From Hirsutella rhossiliensis (taxonomy: Eukaryota; Ascomycota; Sordariomycetes; Hypocreales; Ophiocordycipitaceae), in the NCBI RefSeq assembly GCF_020360975.1, contig NW_025408670.1, positions 1,364,001 through 1,428,000 on the forward strand: a stretch of 64,000 nucleotides of DNA, given 5' to 3'. This document shows, in pieces, positions 37,901 to 48,276 of the stretch (within the stretch, counting starts at the first letter, position 1; each line of letters opens with the position of its first letter). Both the position numbers and the translations under genes were made by a program. The notes beneath the pieces are model-generated. The model worked only from the letters and a program-made list of their open reading frames with translations. It did no database searches and was not told the DNA's origin.

Positions 37901-39840
37901 AATTCGTCTCCTAGTCTTCCCTTAGCCGTAGTATTCGCATTCGACGGTCTTTAGGGGAATTCGAGAATAAATTAACCGAATTTCTCCTCGATAAGCCTAA
38001 TAGTCTGATTCTTCTAGACTAGCCTCGTAGGCTTAGACGTCGTATCCTAGAAGATTCCTTCCTCTCGAAGAAAGCGGAAGGAAATTAGGCTCGTTAAAGA
38101 TCGAGGGCAAAAAGCTACCTTTTTTCGTCGAAGAATTCGTATAGTCCCGTTAGGTAATTTCATCGTAAAATTCACCCTTCTATATCCCTCTATCTATACG
38201 GTTAATTCCCTAGTAATAAGATATTCCCTTTATGCTTTCTTAAAGGACCGGAATCGTAAGAGTATATTATAGATGTCGAGGGAAGTACTAGAGATAAGGA
38301 TAGCTGATTTTCGTAGGGGATAATTAGAGGGTTCTAACGGTTGGTTTTAGCCTTATTAATCTATAGGGAAGACGAAGGCCAGATTTACTATACTAACGAT
38401 TTTTCCTCGAATTTACGGCTCGAATAAGGGCAGCGGCGTTAGTTACTATTTCTTAGTAACCTAAATCTCGTCTATCTTCTTCTATAACGAGGGGTCCTCC
38501 TTAAGAGACTATTATACTGTTTCTCGTAGCCTCTTTAAAGGGTTAATTCCTTTAGGTCGGTTTTCCTTAAAGACCTGCTAGCAGTCTTCTAGCTAATAGG
38601 GCTTTTTGCATGCTTAGTAAGTAGATCGATTCCTCCTCGTACGTTGTCTCTTTAAGGAATCCTCGTCCCTTTCTAGAAGGTCTGCTTAAAAACCCCCCCT
38701 TTTTACCCCTTATTACTAATTTTAACGAAGAGGTTCGATTTCGACTAGTTCCCTAATTTTTCGACTAACGGACTAAAAGGTCTATTAGGGGACTAGTCGG
38801 GCCGGTCTAACTAACGGGGCCGGGGCCGGGCCCGGAGTAAGATACGAAGCCGGGGCCGGGACCGGGGCAGCCGTTAAAGACGGTGTTAAGGCTCTCGAGG
38901 GAGGTAGAGCCGGAGGGGCAACAGCCGCAGCAGCAGCAGCGGGAACCGCAGCAACAGGGGCTGTAGCAGCTGCAGGGGCAGCAGGTCGAGCCGTCTAGGT
39001 CGAGTGCTAGCTACGAAGGAATAAGACTACTTACTATTATACTTTAGTAGCCTCTTCGTCTAGTTCCCGGCTAGCTTCTCGAAAGATAGTCGAGTAACTA
39101 TTACTAATAGGCTTTATTAGCAGAGATATATCCCGTAGCTACTAGCCGGAAAGAGCTTCTATAAGGAAGTATTAGTTAGCTTCCTCGAGGATTTCTTCCT
39201 ACTTAGCTAGCTATAAAGAAGCTAGTAGGTTCCTAGTAGAAAAGGCTCCTAGGTAGGCCGTATATATCTTCCTAATACGGTTAGTTATATAACCTCTTAA
39301 GGGAGCTATTAAGGTCTCGAGCTTTAAAAGCCACTGCCTAGGAGTCTCTTCCTCTCGAAGAGAGATTAGCTTTACGGCACTAACGGATTCCGTTATCGCC
39401 GTACGAGCAGCCGTTAGTAGCTTTGTTTCGTAAAGGTATTCCTTACGGTAACTCTCGTAGTTACCTAAGGTAGCAGAAAAAGCTCTCTATTATATAGAGG
39501 TTAGCTTAGAGAAGAGGGTAGCTCCCTCTATAAAGTCCGTTGCCCTAGGATAAAGAGGGGGCTCGAGAGGGTCCTACTTATTAGAGAAGACTAAATTATA
39601 GATAGTTCTATCTATACGAGCCCGTAGCTCCTTTACCTACTTATCCTAATCTTAGGGCTCTATAAGAATCGTCCTATAAACCGTAGGGACGGCAGAGGAG
39701 TCGTTTTTCGATATTATTATAGAAGAAGAGAGGGGGGGCAGAAAAGTTAGTTAATAATCGGCTTTTCTAGTAAGAGGGGTAAAAGGGAGCTACGAGGGAT
39801 ATAAGAAGGGTGCCTTTTATAGCAGCCGGAAGGTATAGGA
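34940..39840 (-). pseudogene. copia gag-pol polyprotein, RIP-inactivated
   Basis: The minus-strand frame runs from the gag side near 39,840 to a C-terminal tail near 34,940. A Pro/Ala-rich low-complexity segment at about 39,000-38,815 lies toward the gag end. Integrase should occupy about 38.5-37 kb, though I could not place all catalytic residues. RT is marked by the FFYVDD block (last Asp mutated) at about 36,050-36,030, and RNase H and the terminal ADGLTKP block by 35,133-35,113. Gln and Trp codons are replaced by stops throughout. The partial copy at 57,930-58,862 covers the RNase H end of the same polyprotein. Confidence 0.85.
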
Positions 39841-39851
39841 ATACTATTCCT

Positions 39852-39865
39852 CCCGGGCTTATAAC
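39852..39865 (-). other. Copia primer-binding site (half-tRNA initiator-Met type)
   Basis: On the minus strand GTTATAAGCCCGGG follows the 5' LTR directly. Drosophila copia is known to prime from an internal half of initiator tRNA-Met, whose anticodon arm contains GGGCUCAUAAC. The complement GTTATGAGCCC matches here except for one TpG-to-TpA change of RIP type. Confidence 0.75.
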
Positions 39866-40351
39866 TCTCGCGTAAAGAGATACGAGAAGTATATATAAAA
39901 TGCATAAAGGAGAAATTAAAAGTAAGGGGTCGGATAGGCAGGGCAGAGAGATTTAATTCTTACGGGAGCAGCAATTACGGTAGGGGGGTAATTGTTATAT
40001 TGCCTTAATTATCCTTCTTTCCTCTATCTAACGCCCCTCTTTATACCCGTCTAGTATCTCGATTAATAAAGAAGATCCTACTTAAAGAAGCTACTAATAT
40101 CCTTTCGACTACCGAGCTTTTTACTAGGTTTTCCCCTCCTTTCTAGCCGTTGCCGGCATATCCGTCTTATCTCTCGCTACCTCTATAGGAAGCTATCGCT
40201 ACTTCTGCTTCCCCTTATGCCCCTACCCTCCTTTCTGCACCTCTTTTTAGCTCCTTCTTCCTTCTTCTATACCGGGTGTTTTTAGCTTCCTTGGTCCCTC
40301 GTGCTAAGGGATATCTCCGAGAACTACGAAATTAGGCCACGCTTTGCGATA
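39866..40351 (-). repeat. 5' LTR of the copia element
   Basis: 486 bp, starting TCTCGCG and ending GCGATA. Confidence 0.9.
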
Positions 40352-40895
40352 ATAATATATAGGAATCTTACGCTAGCTATTATAGGTATTATATTAGTTA
40401 GTTAGAATTACGTTAGCCCTACTATAAAGTAACCTTAGAAAGTAACTCCTTTATATATATAAGGTATATAGCGTTAATTAGTAATACGAGCGTTTTTAGT
40501 TAATAGTTAATTATATAATTATCCTTAACCTTATCTTATAATAATATCTTCTTAAGCTTTACTTTATTTTTCTACTATAAGGCTTAGCGGGCTATTTTTT
40601 ATTAATACTAGCCTTTAGCCGGGCCGGTATTTAGGTTATCGTACTAGTATTATACTATACTTATTAAGTTACTAGTATCGGCCCTAGGGTTTTTTTTTCC
40701 TAGTTAGGGGGCCTAGACTAAGGTTAAGGGGAGGTCCTAATAAATTCGTCGCTAGGTCTAAGTAGATAAGGTCTAGGCCGGCTTACTTATAGCGGGGCTA
40801 GACTACTAGTATATTTATAAGCGCTTTTAAAAGCGCTAATTAGCTAATTAATTAATAGGTTAGCGTAGTTTATTAGTCCGACTAAAAATTAATCG
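40352..40895. other. RIP-degraded DNA, no gene recognised
   Basis: Contains GC-richer patches (GCCGGGCCGG near 40,620 and a run of T near 40,690). This may be the body of a SINE headed by the tRNA-like sequence at 40,896-40,975, read on the minus strand. Confidence 0.4.
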
Positions 40896-40975
40896 TAACC
40901 TTAGTCGGATTTAAACCGACTTTAGTATTATAGCTAGTAGACTTCCTAGGTATATAACTACTATACTATAAGGGT
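40896..40975 (-). other. tRNA-like sequence (tRNA pseudogene or SINE head)
   Basis: On the minus strand it starts ACCCTTA, followed by a TAGTATAGTAG A-box/D-arm-like stretch. It has a T-arm with AGTCGG/CCGACT stem and GGTTTAAATCC (a B-box with one RIP change) and ends TAAGGTT plus A, which pairs with the start at six of seven positions. The anticodon arm is poor (4-bp stem, 8-nt loop), so a working tRNA is unlikely. Confidence 0.5.
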
Positions 40976-40984
40976 AAAACTAAT

Positions 40985-41400
40985 ATATTAGACTTTACTT
41001 TAAGGGTATAAATCGGATAAAAAGATAATAAAGAAAGACTATTCTTAATTATATTTTATTTAAAGAAGCTATATAGTATAGAACTTAATTACCTTATTTA
41101 TAATAAAGAGTTCCTTATAGTTATTTAAGCTTTTAAGAAATTTTAATATTACTTTCTTAATAGTAAATATAAAGTTAAGGTTTATATAGATTATAAGAAT
41201 ATCTTATACTTTATAATAACGTAATAATTAAACGAATAATAGATTTAGTAGGCTAAATACTTATTAAAACTTAACTATAAAATAATTATTAAAAAAGGAA
41301 TAAAAATTAGTTAAGTTAATACCCTTAGTTAATAAAGTAACTATAATATAAAAGTACTTATAGTAATAAGATAACTCCTAGAAATTAACGAAAATAGGAA
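40985..41400 (+). pseudogene. Ty3/gypsy RT-RNase H fragment
   Basis: The plus-strand frame around 41,080-41,290 shows a YNKEFL...AFKKF block, then a KVKVYIDYKNILYF block and a QAKYL-like block. This is the RNase H region of gypsy polyproteins (consensus YDKELLAIV, DHKNL, ARW/AEYL). It is cut on the right by the copia solo LTR at 41,403. Stops occur at Gln/Trp positions. Confidence 0.65.
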
Positions 41401-41402
41401 CT

Positions 41403-41878
41403 TATTATAAAGCGTAGCTTAATTTTATAGTTCTTAGAGATACCCCTTAATAAGAGTAACCTAGGAGGCTAAAAAACCGGTTTAAAAGAAAGAGCTAAAA
41501 AGAGGTATAGAGAAGAGGGTAGGGGTATAAGAGGAAGTAAAAATAGCGATAGCTTCCTATAAAGGTAGTAAGAGATAAGACGGATATACTAGTAACGGCT
41601 AGAAAAGAGAGGGAAAACTAGTAAAAAGCTTAGTAGTTAAGAGGATATTAATAGCTTCTTTAAGTAAGATCTTCTTTATTAATTAAAATGCTAGATAGGT
41701 ATAAAGAGGAGCGTTAAATAAAGGAAAGAAGGAAAATTAAGGCAATATAATAATTACTCCCTTATTATAGTTACTACCCTTATAAGAATTAAATATCTTT
41801 ACCTTACCTATCTAACCTCTTACCTTTAATTTTACCTTTATATATTTTATATATACTTATTATATCTCTTCTTATAAT
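41403..41878 (+). repeat. Solo LTR of the copia family, opposite orientation
   Basis: The reverse complement aligns with the LTRs at 34,249 and 39,866 over about 476 bp. It is heavily mutated, and no clear target duplication could be read. Confidence 0.82.
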
Positions 41879-42481
41879 AATTAGACTATAAAATAAAAGC
41901 TCTTAGTATTTCTCTATATCTATATATATAATAAGCTATAGAGAAATATAGCCTACTACTTTAAAATAAGTTAATTATTAGTCTTTTAGATCTTCTATAA
42001 ATTAATTAAGCGAATAAAGCGTTTATTTACTTATTTTATTTATCTTTTAAAGCCTAGGTATATCTCGCTAGTTATTAAATTTAATAGGAAGTTAATATAA
42101 TTTAATAGAGCTATTAGCGCGCTTAATAATATATATATTCCTACCTTTATCCTATAGCTTTATTAAAAGAGGTTTTAGTTAAAGAATAATAATATCTTAT
42201 AAAATAAACTTACTATTATTATATTTAATAGGCTTTTTAGCTATATACTTACTAGGGCTAAGGGCTTAATTTATAACTTACTATTGCTTTATATCGCTCT
42301 TATAAAGAGACTTATAATACTATAGTCTCGTCTCTTTATTAGTAATACTAGCTTTAGTATAAAGCGAGGAATTATTATAATAAATAGTAATATATAATAC
42401 TACTTTATAGATTAAGGCGAGGCTAGGCGGCGGCTAAAGAATAAGTAAGAGATCTTTAAACTATAGTACGCTTAGCTTTAT
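41879..42481. other. RIP-degraded DNA, no gene recognised
   Basis: No motif. It may continue the gypsy fragment split by the solo LTR. Confidence 0.45.
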
Positions 42482-43047
42482 TATTACGACCACGGCTACT
42501 AGGCCGCTAATAGTCGACCGCGTTAAGCATATAATACGGTCTAGCGGATAAATAGTTAGCCCGACTATCTAATAGGTATAGGATCGAAGGGATCGTAGAG
42601 ATCTAAGCGATCTAGGATTAACGAGATTACTACGCTCTATATAATCTAACGTTAGGGATTATAGCTAGGCCTATAATCTAAGGATAGTCTCTATAGGTTT
42701 ATATAGCTACCTACTTTTACTCCTTTAAATAGATAGCTCTCTCTCTTTTAATATAATTATTACGATCCTATTAAGATAAGAAAGGGCCTATAATACGTAT
42801 TAGTAATACCTTTATTAGGGGTATCTTTATTTTATATAGTATAGCGGTATTTTACTAGCTTAATAGATCCTTATTATAATCTTATCTTTAATTCTAATTA
42901 TATAATTATATAGTAATAGTCTATAGTCTATAACCTCTAACTTATTACTAACGTAATACCTATTATTACTTAGACTACGCCCTATTATATCCGCTAATAT
43001 AAACCCCTCGATAGGTTTATCCCTTAGGAATAATACTAGTTATTATA
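42482..43047 (+). repeat. Solo LTR of the 12.7-20.4 kb chromovirus family, with an internal insertion
   Basis: The reverse complement aligns with the 455-bp LTRs from its TAACTAGT start to GGTCGTAATA, but it is about 110 bp longer. The extra segment (roughly 42,760-42,880) is flanked on both sides by short GGATC/TAATA-like words and may be a small inserted element. Confidence 0.8.
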
Positions 43048-43740
43048 TTTATATAACTATTAAGTAAGTATTCGGCCGCTATAAATATAAGTAAAAGATT
43101 ATTTAATATAGTATACTTAAATATACCTTTATTAACTAAGTAAAGCTTATATATATAGTAATAGGGCTTTTTAACTTTATTTAAATAGGTAGAAAGGATT
43201 ATAAAGAGAGAAAGTAAGAGGAGGAATATTACCTTCTAAGATTTAAGCGTTTAGTTCTTTAAAGGGCTCGTTAGCGGGCTAATTTTATTATTATAGGCCT
43301 TAAAGGCATAGAATTACGAGAGTTAATCGCGGGCTAGCTATAGGAAATATACTAGGACGTTCTAGCTTAGTAGGAGAGGGGCGACGATACTAATAATAAT
43401 AAAGTTATAGATTATTTGCGAGGCGTTATAGATTAGGTTCTACGGGATACTAAGGAAGTCACTTAACGGACCCGGATAACTATAAGCTGCCGGACTAGTA
43501 GGGAAACCTATTCCCCCCTACACTTCGTATATATATATATAGTCATACCTACGGACTCCCTCTTTTAGGCAGGATAGCGCAATCTACACCCTCTTTCTTT
43601 AATGTAAAGACCTAATAACTAGTAATAGGTTTCGTAGCACACGTGGGTATCGTCTGGAGGCCCGCAATTTAACAACCCCACTTATTTCCACGCGCCCATT
43701 AGCCCTTTCGACACGAGTTATTTCCTTCTCTATATCGTCG
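43048..43740. other. Transition from RIPped to normal DNA
   Basis: CA and TG dinucleotides reappear gradually from about 43,400 and are normal by 43,600. No gene seen. Confidence 0.6.
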
Positions 43741-43772
43741 CCATCTTTGTCGATCCTCTTTGTTAGACATCG

Positions 43773-45010
43773 TTGGCTAGGCAGGAGCGTCTATGGGTGC
43801 GACGCATCGAGAAGAAGCTAGCAGAGAATTATAGAACGTTTTATGTTCGCGGAGTTCCTTGCGAATGGGATTCCGTCTACTTACAATCCTTCCTAAAAGG
43901 ACGCGACTCGGTTCTAATAGCCAAATCACTCACACACGAAATCCATGGCCGCTCGTCGTCGGGCACGGTCTTCCGAGACGTCCCGGCCGCCCTCCGCAAG
44001 CTTCCAATAAAGCCTCGGAATCTGGATCTATTAAAGGCCTCGGAGGCGCAATCCGCACGCCCCGAATTTCTCACGCTAGACGCCGAATTTCTCGGCATAA
44101 CGACACTCTTCGCGCCGCCCGAGGAGGACCATAGTGTTAAGTAAGGATCTATCCTCTGGCGATGACGAATGCTAATTACCTAATTTTCGTTTCAATATCG
44201 GGCCTCGGCGGCCATACGTTCGGGTCGTTTAAACAGAGAAGAGGGGATCACATGTGGCTGCGAGACGCCCTGCCGTACGATCTCCGGAGCGAGGCCACCG
44301 ATAGACCGATGGCGCGAGTGGTGACGTACGGGTATAAGTCGGCGATCGCAGAGAGTCAAAGCATATAGAATTTAGAAGACTTGGCAACGGCATTCTACAC
44401 TAGCCTCCGTCCGTTGGCCTCCTCTCTATAGACGAAGCCTATCCTATTTATTGCCTATAGTCTGGGAGGACTGATCGTGAAGCAGGTGGGTCCGACGACA
44501 CTAGAGCCCCTAGGGTCCCGTATTTGCTAATGCGTTTCGCAGACGCTCATCTCGCTAGCAAGGTCAAAGGATAAGGACGATGAGAAGCTCGTGTAGGCTG
44601 TGTATAGAATCGTATTCTTCGGCGTTCCCCACGACGGCATAGATATTAGTTTACTTATCCCTATAGTTAAAGACGGGCTATACTAATTTCTTATTTAATC
44701 AATTAGTCGGATCAATTCGCAGATATTGAGCATCTAGCAGCGGGACTTCCATACAGCACTTATTGCACCAAAAGTAGAACGCGCGCTCCAACAAGTAGTG
44801 CGAAATTGACAGTTATAGCATGTGGTCTGTGCGTGACAAGTCCTATAACAATAGGCGAGGTACTAGCGACTATGGACGACTAGCTATACGACTTTATAAC
44901 CAAACCCCCCGGGGCAGCACCAGATATACCAGACTCCTTAAGAGGTCCCCGTTCGAATAGGAGATCCTCCAGACCCCTCAGTGGTCGAGGAAGAAGGAAT
45001 AACAGTCTGC
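43773..45010 (+). pseudogene. SERAC1/DUF676-like alpha/beta-hydrolase pseudogene (SesB-like NLR N-terminus)
   Basis: Three segments match the N-terminal hydrolase domain that fungi often place ahead of NACHT or ankyrin/TPR repeats. They are: a leader with REWDS-like and THEIHGRSSSGTV blocks (43,773-44,140); ISGLGGHTFGSF...GDHMWLRDALP (44,180-44,360); and a nucleophile elbow reading AYSLGG (44,453-44,470), where family members have GHSLGG or AHSLGG, then FFGVPHDGIDI near 44,610. A clean 57-nt intron lies at 44,486-44,542 (GT...CTAAT...CAG). An earlier intron starts at 44,141 but its acceptor is not recognisable. Stops such as TAG at 44,366 and near 44,429 and 44,595 sit where Gln or Trp is expected, so the gene looks killed by RIP spreading from the repeats. 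The first open frame would start at TTG, so the real start is lost. No NACHT domain follows. Confidence 0.75.
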
Positions 45011-45327
45011 AAATCTCCATTCTTCCCTTGTTTCAAGCTGATAGACCCGGGGACCTCGACTCGTTCGGACCTTGTTCTCGACAGTTTCACGACCACGAAC
45101 ATGAATTTTTAAATAACGAGCACCATTTCAAATCATCTCAAAGATTTCATTCAAACTGCACGATGATGGTCGCAGCCTCCCCCCCAAGCTGCGCAGTACA
45201 TATGCATTTCGCGGCACATTGAACTTTAACGCCGTGGCGCGCCTCATACCGCTGCGCGCAGCTTGTTTCGCCTCCACCGGGCTTTGTGGACTGCAGCCAA
45301 AGGTGCTGTTAGGCTATGGCAAATGCC
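45011..45327. other. Intergenic, 3' side of niaD
   Basis: Short region of normal composition between the pseudogene tail and the niaD stop. No supported gene; small open frames here are shadows. Confidence 0.6.
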
Positions 45328-48276
45328 TTAGAAAAATACCACGTCTCTGTCGAGAACCCATCCGAGCTCTTGCAACCCAGCGCCTACAGCCTTTTCCATG
45401 GGAGGAGGCCCGCACACGAGGGCGAGCGTGTCGCCAATCTCGTCGCCCGCCCCCATGGAGGGTGGCGGAGGGAGATGCCGGCGCAGGCATTCGACATTTA
45501 TGTGTCCTCGGCCCATCTTCCAGCTGCTGCTGGAATGCTCGTCCGAGCTGAGGACGTGCCAGATGCACAAGTTGCCCTCGAGCGAGTATAGCAGCCGGTC
45601 AAGCTCCTCGCGGATGAGTATGTCCCTCTCGGTTCGGTTGCCGTAGACAAGCCATACTTGCATGGGCTGGCGACGCTTCGACGGCGGGCAGGCCATATAC
45701 TCGTCTGCGATGGCCCTGAGCGTCGACCAGATGGGAGTGATGCCGCTGCCGCCAGCAATCATGGCAAGCCGCCTGACTTTGCGGATACGATTGCCGGGCC
45801 CCCATTGCACTTGACCGTCGCCAAGGTAAGTAAAATGGCCAACAGGACCCTTGATCTCGACGGTTAACTCGTCTAAACCGCCATCTATCCGCGTGTTTTC
45901 GAGAAGCATGGTCATTTTGCCCCCTGGAAAAGTAGCACCTGCCTTGGTGCTCCCACGCGAAGGGAAATACACCTTGATGAGGATATCAAGGAAGCCGCGC
46001 TGGTTGTTGTCGCTATACGGCGTATAGGCACGCTGCATCATCTCTCCCTCTCCCGCGGCGTCATTGATCTTCTTGGCCCGCAGGAAGACATGCTGTCCCA
46101 CAGGCAAACCAAGCTTTTGCTCGTCGTGCGATAGAGCGAAGCGGAAGATTCGCGAGTCATGCGAGGCGGGTTTCTTGCAGACCAACCGGGCCTTCTTCCA
46201 CCGCCTCGGCTCCAGGAACGGCTTAGACGCATCATCCCGCGCCTCGACGTCCAGGCATGAAGCTTTCTCCCTTGCTGCCTCGTCTTCCAGCTTTCCGATG
46301 TGGAACTGACGCAACATCTTTCTGGCATCCATTGAGTGGATGGCCATGAAGTCCTCGGTCACATCCTCACCGGCGACCAGGCGGATGGACTGATCACCTC
46401 CAGGGTGGTCTTGAAGGAAGCCAGTGGCGTCGTAGACATGGTTCTGGATGACGAACCAACATGTTGGCCCCTGACCGTCAGCGTGCTGCGCCAGTTCAGA
46501 GGCCGTGATGATGTTGGAAGCTTTTGACGGGTCCAGAATCATGCTCGTTGCGTCCTGTTCGGGCCGACCGGCATCCTCTTTGGCTAAGCTCCGAGAAATG
46601 GAAGCCGAGGGAGCAGCGTCCAAGGGCCCATCGCCGCCGAAGCGAGCGTGCCTCGGGTCAGTGCCGGAATCTTTCATGCGCTGCATCCAGCCGCCACTGG
46701 CGTTGCCGGCAACGGTAGGATGCTCGAACCTGAGGCACCTGCCGTCGACTTCCTTGTGGACAGCAACGCGGAACCACCATGAGTTCATCATGGAGGTGGC
46801 ATTCCAGTACATGTCTCGAGGCATGACGCTTAGCGCCTCGTCCATGGCGCGGACTGCAATGGCGTTGACGTCGCGGTTGATTAGGCAAGACTGCACGTTG
46901 ACGTTGAGCTTCCAGAAGCACCAGGAGAAGCTCATCTCAGTCATGCTCAGGTCAATCTTGCCAAAATAATGGTGATCCTGGACAGGGTGTATGCGGTAAA
47001 GGTCCTCGGGATACGTGATGTCGGCCAATTTCCAGGTCTGTCCGTCGTCAAACGTCACCTCAACGCGAGTAATGCGACGTCCCCCGCCCGTGTAAGCGTA
47101 TCCTTGGATGGGGAGCGTTTCGGGCTCAAGGGCAAGTTGAAGCAGCTGGTTGTGTTCGGGTGAGCAAATGGCGGCATTGACATTGAGTTCGTTGATGATG
47201 TACTTGGGGTCGTACCACCACTTATCCTCGGTCCTTGCCTGCTCCGCGGTGACCTCGGTGGGGAGAAGCTTGTTATCGAAAAAGTGCAGGTGGTGCTGAC
47301 TCTCACGATCCGAGACCTCGATGCTTTGGAGCCATTTGACCATGCGTCCCCCGATCTGGCCCGGAACAACTAATCTCAGGGGGTAGCCGTGGTCTGGGGA
47401 GAGATCCTCTCCGTTGAGGCCCCACGAGACGAGCATGCCCTTTTTCCGGTCCAAGGCCCAGCTCAATCTCTGCGAGGTGCCGTACTTGCCCTGGGGGAGC
47501 TCGTCGGCGCCTTCAAAGATGACGTGCCGAGCGCGACCTGCGACGGGGGTGTCGTACGAAGGGTAAGACGAGTAGAGCGGGCTCTTGGGCTTGCAGTAGT
47601 CGAGAATATCGGCAAGGTATACTCCAGTGAAGAGACCAGTGGAAACGCCCGCGGCACCCCAGTTGAAGCCGAGGCCCTTTGCGACCATGTTCTGCTCCTT
47701 GCGGCGGTTGCCGGCACAGACGAGAGTGACGGGGAGTGTTATGACTTGGAACCTTTCCTTTAGATCTTGGATGGAAAACTCGTTGCCGTTATCGACGAGG
47801 CCGTGCACGCGAAGCCTCCATGCTTTTGCTTGTGGACAGGTGACGCGAGGGGTATAGCCATGACTTCTGACGTAGAAGAGGTTCTGAGGAGTGAGGAAGC
47901 CCCGGCTGAAAAGCGTGGAGAGGGGAGCCTCGGTGTTGCAAGGGTGCTTTCCGGTGAGGCGGATCATACACTCATCTCGAGCGATCCAATAGTCTGGCGT
48001 CTGAGCATCCGAGGGCAATGGCTGGATGGAATCGGTCTTTGGGATGGTCGGGAGTACGGATTCATCGTACGAGGGACGTGGATCGAACGGCGCCGAGTAC
48101 ACACCCGCTCTCTGTTCTTTGGCGAATAGGCGTGGACTAGGCGGCCCCGGGGTCGTCCCGGGGGACGATTGGATACAAGGTGAAGAGGTGCAAGACCAGT
48201 CCTCTCCTTGCTCAGAGAGACTCCATAAGGAGGAAGTAGATGGCTGTATAGGTGTTGATGGCATGGTAAGCGCCAT
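45328..48276 (-). CDS. niaD: Assimilatory nitrate reductase [NAD(P)H]
   Basis: Reduces nitrate to nitrite in the cytosol, the first step of nitrate assimilation. The intronless frame gives 982 residues from ATG 48,276; a second ATG is four codons later, and the open frame extends to 48,381 but would begin with GTG there. The domain order is complete. The molybdenum-cofactor domain (about 95-350) has the Mo-ligating Cys at about 187 in VTLVCAGNRR, followed by the dimerisation domain (about 350-510). The cytochrome b5 domain (about 587-665) has heme His at 624 (HPGG) and 647. The FAD domain has RAYTPYS (749-755) and GPVGHFTYLG (810-819). The NAD(P)H domain has AGGSGITP (841-848) and CGPPPM (955-960), with the typical VVFF end. 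No key residue is missing. It is divergent to niiA. Length and architecture fit the fungal family, whose members in Aspergillus carry several introns. Confidence 0.98.
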   Translation of the reverse strand: MALTMPSTPIQPSTSSLWSLSEQGEDWSCTSSPCIQSSPGTTPGPPSPRLFAKEQRAGVYSAPFDPRPSYDESVLPTIPKTDSIQPLPSDAQTPDYWIARDECMIRLTGKHPCNTEAPLSTLFSRGFLTPQNLFYVRSHGYTPRVTCPQAKAWRLRVHGLVDNGNEFSIQDLKERFQVITLPVTLVCAGNRRKEQNMVAKGLGFNWGAAGVSTGLFTGVYLADILDYCKPKSPLYSSYPSYDTPVAGRARHVIFEGADELPQGKYGTSQRLSWALDRKKGMLVSWGLNGEDLSPDHGYPLRLVVPGQIGGRMVKWLQSIEVSDRESQHHLHFFDNKLLPTEVTAEQARTEDKWWYDPKYIINELNVNAAICSPEHNQLLQLALEPETLPIQGYAYTGGGRRITRVEVTFDDGQTWKLADITYPEDLYRIHPVQDHHYFGKIDLSMTEMSFSWCFWKLNVNVQSCLINRDVNAIAVRAMDEALSVMPRDMYWNATSMMNSWWFRVAVHKEVDGRCLRFEHPTVAGNASGGWMQRMKDSGTDPRHARFGGDGPLDAAPSASISRSLAKEDAGRPEQDATSMILDPSKASNIITASELAQHADGQGPTCWFVIQNHVYDATGFLQDHPGGDQSIRLVAGEDVTEDFMAIHSMDARKMLRQFHIGKLEDEAAREKASCLDVEARDDASKPFLEPRRWKKARLVCKKPASHDSRIFRFALSHDEQKLGLPVGQHVFLRAKKINDAAGEGEMMQRAYTPYSDNNQRGFLDILIKVYFPSRGSTKAGATFPGGKMTMLLENTRIDGGLDELTVEIKGPVGHFTYLGDGQVQWGPGNRIRKVRRLAMIAGGSGITPIWSTLRAIADEYMACPPSKRRQPMQVWLVYGNRTERDILIREELDRLLYSLEGNLCIWHVLSSDEHSSSSWKMGRGHINVECLRRHLPPPPSMGAGDEIGDTLALVCGPPPMEKAVGAGLQELGWVLDRDVVFF

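Larger units (their letters stand above)
34249..40351 (-). mobile_element. Full-length Ty1/copia retrotransposon, RIP-inactivated
   Basis: A 6.1 kb element on the minus strand with LTRs of 479 bp (34,249-34,727) and 486 bp (39,866-40,351). The flanking pentamers are ATATT and ATAAT, a target duplication with one mismatch. The primer-binding site abuts the 5' LTR. The reverse transcriptase active site YVDD reads YVDN at 36,043-36,032. The typical copia polyprotein end with ADGLTKP is at 35,133-35,113, near the 3' LTR, so RT and RNase H lie downstream of integrase as in Ty1/copia. This copy keeps more CA/TG than its neighbours, so it is one of the youngest insertions. It landed beside the tandem array already split by the 12.6 kb gypsy element. 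Confidence 0.92.

Noticed and set aside
1..43000. The AT-rich block as a native centromere or mitochondrial insertion
   Set aside because: The AT-richness is explained by RIP of recognisable retrotransposons with LTRs and target duplications; nothing in the window shows centromere identity or mitochondrial genes.
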